Source: Dolomedes plantarius
Taxonomy: Eukaryota > Arthropoda > Arachnida > Araneae > Dolomedidae
Direction: 5' to 3'
Assembly (NCBI GenBank): GCA_907164885.2
Contig: OU015493.1
Coordinates: forward strand, 217,635,459-217,699,458
DNA length: 64,000 nt
Shown here piece after piece: positions 55,901-64,000 of the stretch (its first letter is position 1; the number at the start of each line of letters is the position of its first letter). Both the position numbers and the translations under genes were made by a program. Below the pieces are notes generated by a model. That model ran no database searches and was not told the origin of the DNA. It worked only from the letters and a program-made list of their open reading frames with translations.

Positions 55901-56156
55901 TAGATGGAGGTTGATGCTGACAAGTTGGATAGTTCTTGTCCACGCAAGGACAGAAAGTTATTATTTTAGAGCGAAGGACCATCACAACCAAGATGTAATA
56001 AAATAAAATTTGGCAAGATATATCTGAGGAATTGAATATTCCAGGTATGTACCACACCGATTTAACACATTTAATCGAATAAAACTTGCCCTCAAGTAAT
56101 CCAGACAACCCCATTTTTTAAGATATTGGTAAGAAAAAAAATAGGGTTACGTCACT
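55901..56156 (+). pseudogene. Possible MADF-domain exon fragment
   Basis: The reading NKIWQDISEELNIPG near 56006-56050 is like the C-terminal half of a MADF domain, with CCAGGTATGT right after it resembling a splice donor. Two stops lie just upstream. It may be a PIF/Harbinger MADF gene fragment like that at 6598. The remainder of the segment is unassigned. Confidence 0.3.
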
Positions 56157-56710
56157 CAGGGCCAGATGTAGAGGGGCATAAGCAGGGCATCAGCCCAGAG
56201 CGGCAAATTTGAGAGGCGGCAAAATTGGTAGAAGAAAAAAAATTGCGGTTACATTTTTTTATTGATTTTTTAAAATAATTTTATGAGTTATGCTTTTCTT
56301 AGATTTAAAAGTAGATACTTAACTATATACTTGTCTTTCTTTTGTTACTGCTTTTTATATTAATACGTTTACAAAACAAAAACCTTTTGTTATTCAACAA
56401 TGTTATTAAAAGTTATTCCGTAATGTTATTAAAAGCCTTTCTTCTAGAGGTATACTCTTCCGGTAGTTGGTGTTCTTTTTTCGAATCTTGTCTGCAACAA
56501 TTCCCAAGAGATAATCAAACGTAGATATGCTTAACCTACAATAATTGTAAAACTTATCTGTGTCATTTCTAAGTTCTTTAATAAAACTGCCAATGTCTCT
56601 TTTTTATTGATTGGATGAATCAAACAGCTTCTTTCTGGTTTTTCATCCAAAAATTGTATAAATTTCCACAAAAGAATATCTACTTCTACTTCCTCACTTG
56701 CCATATCACC
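56157..56710. mobile_element. Older hAT-like fragment hosting the hAT at 56711
   Basis: CAGGGCCAGATGTAGAGGGG at 56157 resembles a hAT inverted end. The interior up to 56710 and from 60237 to about 60400 appears to be one sequence split by the younger hAT. Short minus-strand readings (ILLWKFIQFLDEKPERSCLI) are unrecognised. Confidence 0.4.
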
Positions 56711-59700
56711 CAGGGGCGTTCCAACCCGGGGGTGCAAGGGGTGCGGGGCACACGGGCGGCACATCAAGGGGGGCGGCAAGTCAGCCGCCCAGATAAAAAA
56801 AAAATTTAAAACTAATTTATTGGAAAAATAATTAATATAAAAATATCACCATTATGCTAGGTAACTACTTAGAGTTACAAAATGCATTTTACAAGTATAA
56901 CTGGAAATAAACAGTAAGGTTTGGACTCAGAAGGGAAAGTGACGCGCCCAGGCGACAGTCGCGACCTATAGCCACAACTGTAGCTCTGTATAATAAGGCC
57001 CTTAGATTTATCGCTTTTGCGAAGCCAGTGTGTCTACAGGACATTGCTGATCTAGTGTAATTTTTGTTTATTCGGCACATGCCGGATGTGATGAGGTTTG
57101 CGCGCGAAAAATGTTAAAAGAAGGTTATTCTGGGAGATTTTGTCTTAGGCTGAGGTCGTGTCAGGTCCTTTGCGCTCCCGGTATGTTATTTTTATTGTGA
57201 TTTCGTTTTGTAACTCTGTGTGTCTCTATATATAATCAAATGTGTTTGATTAAAGTAAGACTTCGTTTTTATTTGGCGAAGCAAGAATGCCTATATTTTA
57301 ATGATAATTTAAATTCGGCCATGGAGAAATTTACTTAAGGGGACAGTGGACCTTCAAACCTAACTTTTTTTGTTTTGAATGGATTTGCTTGAAATTTGAA
57401 TGTGTGATTAGTACCATAGATATGTAAAAGTGGTTAAAATTTAAAGATGAAATATTAATAATTTATGAATCATGAATTATTAATTATATCATGAATCATG
57501 AATTATTAATTATATTAGAATTAGTAAAGAAAGCTTGTGGTTCATTAAAAGCATTTTTAATCCCAGCAAGTTCGCATGAGGCGCCAGAGATACAAATGTG
57601 ACGGAGACCGAAATCACAAACCCCAAGGAAGATGTTTTAATCGCAGAACCAAGTCTTGAAACTAGTGAAACCGTGACCAAAGATCAAGATTTTCTTCATC
57701 TTTCTTATAAAGATTATGTTTATAAGGATCCTAGCTGTTGGCCTTCCGTACTATCTGACAAAATTAAATTAACTTTAGTAGAGTTAGGCCCTACCCGAAC
57801 TTACAGAAGCGGATCTAAACTTTCCTGTAAATAAAGATAACAGAGGTTTCTCATCTATTTATTATAAAAAAAATTAAGTAATGGGGAAATAATTCCAAGA
57901 GTTTGGCTAGTGTATTTTAAGTTAAAAGATTGTGTATTTTGTTTTCCTTGCAAATTATTTAAAACTTTTTCTAGTGCCTTTGTTGAGGGATATAGCGATT
58001 GGAGACATTTAACTCAGATTATTGAACGTCATGAAAAATCAAAAAGTCACATTTGTAATACAAAATCTTGGATTGATTTAAATAAATCAATTTCTTCTGA
58101 AACAACTACTGATTCTCTAAATGAGAAATTAATAAATATGGAAAAAGATAGATGGGTTTCCGTGTTAAAAATTATAATTTATACCGTTAAATTCTTAGCC
58201 GGTCAAAATTTGAGTTTTAGAGGCAAAAATAATAAGTTATACGAGCAACGAAATGGAAACTTTTTAAAATTAATTGAAGCAATTGCAAAGTTTAATGATA
58301 CCATATCCGACCACCTCACTAGAATTAGCAGAAATCCATCAAGTATGCCTCATTATTTAGGTGTTCATATTCAAAATGAACTTATTTCCCTTTTGGGTCA
58401 AAAAATAAGACATGAAATAATTTCGCTCTTAAAAGTTAGTAAATATTATTCTATTATTTTAGATTCCACCCCTGATCTAAGTCACCAAGACTAACTTACT
58501 GTTGTAGTAAGATTTGTTGTATTAAATAATAAATCAAAGCAAATAGAAATTAGGGAGCATTTTTTGGGATTTATTTCAATACCAGATTCGACAGGACAGG
58601 GTTTAACTGATATTTTATTAGATTTTTTGGAGACTCACAACATTTGTTTCGGGGATTTAAGGGGGCAGGGTTATGATAATGGTGCGAATATGAAGGGTCG
58701 CAATAATGAAAAAATGTTCTTGACTTAAACCCTAGAGCTTTTTATGTGCCTTGTGTGGCCCATAGTTTAAATTTAGTTGTTAATGACGCTGCAAAAGCGT
58801 CTTTAGAAATTACAAGCTTTTTTGTAATTGTACAGGAGCTATACGTTTTCTTCTCCGCATCCACTAAACGTTGGACGGTCTTAAAAAATGAAACCCCAAC
58901 TTTAACGCTTAAACCCCTTTCAGATACTAGATGGGAAAGCAGAATAGATGCGCTAAAAGTTCTTAGATACAATCTAACAAAAATATATGATGCTTTATAT
59001 ACCCTCTATTCTGATAATACTAGAGACTCTGAAACTAGAAACATGGCAAATTCATTACTTTTGAAAATTAAGTCGTTTAAATTTATTTGTTCCATTATTA
59101 CATGGTATAATGTGTTAACAAAAATTAATATCGTAAGTAAAGCTATGCAGGAATCGGATGCTATACTACCAAATATTATTTTAACGTTAGAGCAAACCAA
59201 AACATATTTATATAATATTAGGTCAGATAAAGGTTTTAGTGATATTTTAGAAGAGGCAAAAAATATTGCAGAAGATATCGATTGCGACCCTTCATTTCCT
59301 CTGGTTAATATTGTTAGACCCCGAACAAAAAAACGTTTATTTGACTACGAATGTAAAGATGAGGCTCCAAAAAATCCAGAAGACCAATTCAAAATTAATT
59401 TTTACTTTGTAATATTGGACACTGCATTATCAAAAACAGAAGAAAGGTTCGAACAAATAAAACAACATCACGCAGTTTTCAATTTTCTCAACGACCTAAA
59501 TAATTTCCTTAAAACAGATAAATCAAATAGGTCTACAAAATGTAAATCTGTGGAAATTATGTTACATGATCAATTTAAAAATGAAAAAGATATTATAGCT
59601 GAAGATTTATGCGATGAAATTGACAACGTTGCATCCTTTATTTCCCCTGAAATGAACGCGTTAAATGTGATTCAATACTTATTTACAAGTAACCTCATCT

Positions 59701-60228
59701 ATCTGTTTCCAAATTTAGTGATTGCCATACGAATTTTTTTAACATTACCCGTGACTGTGGCTAGCGGGGAAAGAAGCTTTTCAAAACTTAAAATAATAAA
59801 AAATTATTTGAGATCAACAATGGGACAAGAAAGGCTTTCAGACTTATCTATTATTAGTATAGAAAAGGACATTTCGGAAGATATAGATGTATCAGATATT
59901 ATGACAGAATTTGCATTAAAAAAGGCACGAAAAGCAAAGATTTTTTAAGCTTTTTGACTGTCTGTTATTAAGTATATGTATTAATAGATATGTGTTGTAT
60001 ATATTTAATATAACGTATTCATTTGGTTACTATATCAATACATTAATAATTATTATGTTAGGTTGTAAAATTAAAAAATAAACTGAATTTATAATATTTT
60101 CTGTAATTCGTTGTTTCATTTAAGGTAAAAATATTTCAGATAAATTTCAATTAATCCATAATGTATGAGGGGGGAGGCGGCAAAATTATTCTCGCACACG
60201 GGCGGCAGCTACCCTAGGAACGGCCCTG
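56711..60228 (+). mobile_element. hAT transposon, full length, 8-bp target duplication
   Basis: 3518 bp, flanked by ATATCACC on both sides (56703-56710 and 60229-60236). Imperfect inverted ends: CAGGGGCGTTCC at the left, complement of the right CAGGGCCGTTCCTAGGGTAG, plus a shared CACACGGGCGGC word in the subterminal regions. It contains one long transposase gene (from about 57520 to 59948) with few lesions. 56830-57520 is non-coding subterminal DNA. Confidence 0.92.
57520..59948 (+). pseudogene. hAT transposase (TTF zinc finger, DUF4371, dimerisation domain)
   Basis: From the N-terminus: KKACGSLKAFLIPASSHEAP (about 57523), VTETEITNPKEDVLIAEPS, then the TTF zinc-finger part CVFCFPCKLFKTFSSAFVEG with GYSDWRHLTQIIERHEKSKS (57920-58050). 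DUF4371 core next, with SFRGKNNKLYEQRNGNFLKL and YYSIILDSTPDLSHQD (first catalytic Asp, about 58445-58490) and GYDNGANMKG (about 58670). The last 400 codons (58746-59948) are open, with VPCVAHSLNLVVNDAAKASL and the hAT dimerisation segment SGERSFSKLKIIKNYLRSTM. Lesions: frame shifts near 57597, 57822, 57868 and 58712 and a TAA at 58492-58494. It is inactive as it stands but much fresher than the copy at 2007-4671. Confidence 0.9.
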
Positions 60229-60236
60229 ATATCACC

Positions 60237-60560
60237 CACAATTATGACCAAACTACTTTCCCAAAACTGAACACTTCCCTCAACAAAGAACAAAATACTG
60301 CAGACTTCTTCAACTCCCGTGTTCTTACTTACTAATGCTGAAATATCAAATCAACCTAGCGTTGCAAGTCAAAATGTATCCCCATTTTCCACGATAAAAC
60401 ATTTTGGTTGCGCAACGCCTAGCAACAGAAACGTTGCGCACTGATTTGTTGCATTCGGTGTGTGGCCGGGCTAAATCGTTGCTAGCCGGATATCCCGGCA
60501 TTGGCGTAGCGTGCTTCTAACTTTTTTTGGGGGGAGGGCGAATTAGGGATGGGATATCGA
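60237..60560. other. Flank of the hAT insertion and repeat shared with 54 kb
   Basis: 60405-60470 carries, in opposite orientation, the segment seen near 53990-54040 (AACGTTGCGCACTGATTTGT, TTCGGTGTGTGGCC). No coding signal otherwise. Confidence 0.45.
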
Positions 60561-60574
60561 AAGCAAAGTATCGA

Positions 60575-60715
60575 TAATAATATCGACTATTAAAATCGAT
60601 ATCAATAATATATTGACACAAAAATATCGATATTTCAAAATATCGAAGATATTTCAAAATATTGACGTTATTTCAAAATATTGACGATATTTCAAAATAT
60701 CGATAACACATTTTC
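60575..60715. repeat. Minisatellite of ~18-bp units
   Basis: Repeated GATATTTCAAAATATCGA/TTGA-type units with internal near-palindromes, four to five clear copies between 60630 and 60712, preceded by related ATCGAT words. Confidence 0.7.
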
Positions 60716-60984
60716 CTTTCACTATGCAGTCAATCGTATTCGGAGGAATGATTGTATAGTAAAATAATATATATATATGGCAATAGTACGATAAAAAAAT
60801 TATCGTAATTTAATTCAATAAGGAAATAACACTTCAATAAACAGTATTTTATCAAATTAAAAAGTTTCTATTTAGCGAAAGAAAGTAATCCGAGTTTGGG
60901 TGAAGCAATGGCAACACTGAGTGTATGTAAGCAAATTGGAAGGAGATGTTGGAGATAACCAGTTTCTGGCCCGAAACCCTTCAG

Positions 60985-61545
60985 ACAAGGAAGTTTTTGT
61001 ACGTCACAGTTCATTATTTCGAAAATGAAAAATTTGCTTCCTGCACCACTGGAGTCTTTGAAATGGACCAGAGCCGTACTGGAGATTACATTTCTTCAAG
61101 AATCCTTCATATCCTGCAGTAGTGGGGTTTAAAAAAAGAAAAACTAAATTCAGTGGTCACTGATGGAGGATCCAATATGGTTAAAGCCGTGAAAATTGCT
61201 TTTGGTAGAAAAAAACATGTAATATGTTTTTCCCATCTCTCAATTTGGTCGCTTACCGTTCAATTGAAGCCGTACCAGAGCTCGTGCCACTAAATGGAAA
61301 AGGGAAGAAAGTGATGACCTGGTTCAAACACAGTGTTCGGGCTTCATATGATTGAGAGCAGAAAGCAATCTGAAACTCATGCAAAGTGTGGAATTACGGG
61401 GGAATTCTACATACGAAATGATCGAGCATTTTCTAAGCCTCAGTTCAATACTCAATATCATCATCCACCGACACTCATCGGCACCAAGCATGACAACAAC
61501 ATGATTCGACTGTTGTCTGTGTTCACGTGTTTTATATTTGCTCGT
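60985..61545 (+). pseudogene. hAT transposase fragment (ZBED-like clade)
   Basis: Readings in order: YVTVHYFENEKFASCTTGVF, RTGDYISSRILHILQ, LNSVVTDGGSNMVKAVKIAF (catalytic Asp region), then, after frame changes, KLMQSVELRGNSTYEMIERF and LSSILNIIIHRHSSAPSM. These match the central region of ZBED-type hAT transposases. Several stops and shifts are present, and both ends are missing. Confidence 0.65.
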
Positions 61546-61824
61546 ATTATTTAAAGAACCTTAAATTCTTCACTATTACATCACAGAAGTTTTTAAATGA
61601 TTTATGACACGAACTTTTTACACCGCATAGCCTGGTATATAGCCATTCACCGGCGAAATTAAGCCTGGTACTCAAAGGGTTTAGGCCTTTGATGGCAATC
61701 ATTTTATGACTATCTTAGATAATCCCCCAAAACATAAATCGTTAAAACTTCTTACCTTCACTGATGAATCAACGAATTATCCATTAAACTCTTAGCTCAC
61801 AAGTTAAGAAATTATTTTCCTTGT
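61546..61824. other. Unassigned spacer
   Basis: No features recognised between the hAT fragment and the Gypsy primer-binding site. Confidence 0.4.
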
Positions 61825-62186
61825 CCAGATCCTGCCGTCTGCGACAGTGTCGTCCTCACTTCGATCTTTCTCTGATTGACGACGTTATCAGTAGCAGATT
61901 TATCACCACTCGAGTGAATAATCAAAATATTTATTCACACGATTCACACGCAAACACAATACTCAACTTATTCACTAAAATTATTTACAATATATACATT
62001 AACTAATCTACCTCAGTGATCTGGCTCTGACTGAGAGCAAACTAAAACCTAGTGCGTCTCCGAGGCTATAATCCCACGCACTGTTTTCCTTAACACCCCA
62101 ACGCAGGCTGACTCTCGTGGATTTTCCCTCTGATAGGACCCCCACGGCGTCGTTTCCCTCAGTCGTAAAAAGCGGCAGGCATGTCA
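61825..62186 (-). repeat. Gypsy 5' LTR with primer-binding site (minus strand)
   Basis: The LTR spans about 61848-62186. On the minus strand it ends ...GAGGACGACA and is followed by CTGTCGCAGACGGCAGGATC (61847-61828), a good match to the usual Gypsy primer-binding sequence of the GGCGCAGTCGGCAGGATC type. About 150 bases match the LTR at 45719-45888. An AATAAA lies near 61929 on the minus strand. The internal region directly downstream is missing. Confidence 0.6.
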
Positions 62187-62257
62187 GATATGAAAGTACA
62201 AAAGCTAAGATATTTAGAATTTACCTGCCATTTTTTAATGCCATTATTGCGGTTTAA

Positions 62258-62428
62258 GGACCTGTTCACATATGAGTCCGTCGCGGAGCGTGAAAGACGA
62301 CGTTAAGACGAAAATAAACCAATCATAGGCGTTAAAAATTTCGCTGCTAATCGTTTGGATGTTTGTCATTGGTTAAATATATTTCAATACTTTACGCTCC
62401 GCTACCGGACTCCTATGTGAACAGGCCC
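62258..62428. mobile_element. Palindromic MITE, copy 4 (most diverged)
   Basis: The ends GGACCTGTTCACATATGAGT and CTCCTATGTGAACAGGCCC are inverted. The arms keep AATAAACCAATCAT on the left and a changed right copy. It is shorter and less symmetrical than the other copies. Flanks are TAA and TTA. Confidence 0.75.
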
Positions 62429-62990
62429 TTAGTGATCAGGCGTAGAGTCGTTTATCGCAAAAGTGGTCCTTCCTCATGGGATATTTTCAAGTTGTGTAGG
62501 ATTTATATCTAAGAATTTACCACAATTTTCTGAATATATTCTCCTACGGCGATGGATTTATAGCATCTTCAATTTAAATCAACACGATCTCAAATTTTCC
62601 TATTCAACGAAAAAACTTACGAATGAGAACTTATGAATTAAAAGTGATCTATTTGAGTTTTATTTCTTGTACTACTTTAGTAAATCTAATTGAGTAAATG
62701 AGTGTTGCAGTATTCCTTTACAACTAGTTATATATAGCATTGTAAAAGAGATATATAGAAAAGTACCGTAATTGTATACGTCCCTGAACTAAAATATTTG
62801 ATTATTATAGGAGAAATTTTATGCATGAATATCATGATTTTTTCATGATCAATTTTACATATTTTTGATTCCATTTAGATTTAACCACTACTGCTTTAGA
62901 AAATGACCCGTTCTTCAAAATAAAGCAATGCAAGAAATCATAGAGAAAGAGAGGATTCATCTAAACTTAAAATTAACTTCCACTTCTACT
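62429..62990. other. Upstream region of RpS19
   Basis: AT-rich DNA with no TE recognised. It should contain the RpS19 promoter. Confidence 0.4.
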
Positions 62991-63079
62991 CTCAAACGTG
63001 TGTTCTGTGAATCCCTTGGTAGCACTAGGTTGTCGCGTGGCGTTAACTTTAGAAGATCAAGTTTTCATAATTATTGAAA
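62990..63079 (+). promoter_or_regulatory. RpS19: Probable RpS19 non-coding exon 1 and start-site region
   Basis: A locally less AT-rich stretch (CTTCTACTCTCAAACGTG to GTCGCGTGGCG) ends at TTATTGAAA followed by GTAAGTAA (63080 onward), a near-perfect donor. It could splice to the acceptor at 63399-63400, immediately before the ATG. Pyrimidine tracts such as CTTCTACTCTC could be the 5' TOP start typical of ribosomal protein genes. This is inference from sequence only. Confidence 0.4.
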
Positions 63080-63400
63080 GTAAGTAATTATTGAAATCAA
63101 TTGAATAATTTATGTATAAGTCTGATTTCTATAGCGGTAGGTAAATGGCATGGTGATTTATTATTAAAAAATCGTCACGTGTGACACCGTTAGGCTTAGT
63201 ATTGTTAGGGCGCATGGGTATATTATAAAGTTGGAATTGTATGTACTATTTTATTGTGTATAATTTCTGTGTTATATATAGTTACACGAGCTGTTGAGTT
63301 TTGTCTGCAAAAAGTGTTAAATCTCTTTCCTTGGATTCTATAAATCTCCTTATAAATGTTCAAGACTTTACCTGTTATTTAAGTGTAATTTCTTTTTTAG

Positions 63401-63698
63401 ATGCCGTGCACGAGTGTAAAAGATGTTAATCAGCATGAATTTGTCAAGGCTCTTGCTGCCCACCTTAAAAAGTAAGCTTATCTTTAATGAGATATTGTTG
63501 CTAGATCGGAAACTGAAAATTTTTTTTGTTCGTAGTTTTTGTATAGTAATTTTTTTTAAGCTTGCTCCTAAAACTGTATACAATTTATTTTTTTCAGGTC
63601 TGGTAAACTAAAAGTGCCAGAATGGGTTGATGTTGTAAAAACTGGCATGCATAAAGAATTAGCCCCTTATGACGAAGACTGGTTTTACACCAGATGTG
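63401..63698 (+). CDS. RpS19: Ribosomal protein S19 (eS19), first two coding exons, partial
   Basis: The product is a component of the small (40S) ribosomal subunit head. Coding exon 1 (63401-63471) reads [20 protein letters not shown] and HLKK. A strong acceptor TCTTTTTTAG sits directly before the ATG, so a 5' UTR intron precedes it, and the donor is GTAAGC at 63472. Coding exon 2 (63598-63698) follows acceptor TTTTTTTCAG and reads [20 protein letters not shown] and [13 protein letters not shown], ending in phase 1 before GTATGT (63699). Length and wording match the first ~57 residues of animal S19 (about 145 in all), including the conserved [12 protein letters not shown] and [14 protein letters not shown] stretches. 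The rest lies beyond 64000. Confidence 0.95.
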
Positions 63699-64000
63699 GT
63701 ATGTTGTGTTATTCCATAGAATTGGCTGAATAGTGTGTAGAGTTTTAATGTTTAAAATTCATGAACAGTAGCTGTTTAATATTCATGGTATCTTAAGTTT
63801 ATGTACTGTAATTTTTCAGTATAAAGTCCAAAATTTATTGTTGTCAATTACTGTGTAGGTATGATTTAAGATTTTATAAATAGTACTTCTGTTGTTCCTG
63901 ATAAGTATTCTGCTCTTATGTAACAATGGCAGTTCAGTAACAAAATGAACATGGAAAATCCTTTGTGTGGTATGTTTTGGATTAATATACTTGATAAATG

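Overview
This is a metazoan nuclear window, AT-rich and dense with transposable elements (TEs). An arthropod is likely and a chelicerate (spider, mite or tick-like) is my best guess. That rests on the style of the Gypsy gag (an MAFLGKGRKADL start plus a SCAN-like capsid) and on the mix of hAT, piggyBac, Tigger, mariner, Helitron and foldback elements. No tool was run, so the taxon is inference. Only two host genes are convincing. (1) A BTG/Tob-family gene closest to BTG3/BTG4 lies on the minus strand, with three coding exons (34091-33781, 26292-26175, 23749-23444), consensus splice sites and phases that agree, and 244 codons in all. (2) The start of ribosomal protein gene RpS19 (eS19) lies on the plus strand at the right edge (exons 63401-63471 and 63598-63698). 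It has an intron ending exactly at the ATG, and the rest of the gene runs off the window.

Layout. 0-12 kb is a TE graveyard: a non-autonomous Helitron, a mariner piece, a broken hAT, a Mag-type Gypsy remnant cut by four other insertions, a mariner, a Tigger C-terminus, and a Helitron coding fragment split by a pogo-like element. 12.6-20 kb is one Ty3/Gypsy element, broken but nearly full length, whose pol order is protease-integrase-RT-RNase H (integrase before RT). It carries a 1.45-kb tandem array in its leader. 20.7-34.1 kb is the BTG gene, whose two introns hold a piggyBac MITE, a Tigger, a Tc1 fragment and a 3.9-kb TIR element that itself contains a solo LTR and a tRNA-like SINE head. 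34-45.7 kb is mostly unique AT-rich DNA with a piggyBac (TTAA target sites), a piggyBac remnant and a Charlie-like hAT. 45.7-62.4 kb is a nested cluster: a Gypsy 3' LTR, two long-inverted-repeat foldback elements, three related Helitrons (two fused head-to-tail), a second integrase-first Gypsy on the minus strand with a solo LTR inside it, a 3.5-kb hAT with an exact 8-bp target duplication, an older hAT piece and a Gypsy 5' LTR with primer-binding site. 62.4-64 kb is the RpS19 promoter region and gene start.

The most notable items are the integrase-first Gypsy lineage (two independent copies), its 82-bp leader array derived from a 42-bp, 14-codon unit, the Helitron tandem junction, a palindromic MITE present four times (twice inside integrase-first Gypsy copies), and the well-preserved hAT at 56711-60228. 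No operon, CRISPR array or prokaryote-type system is present.
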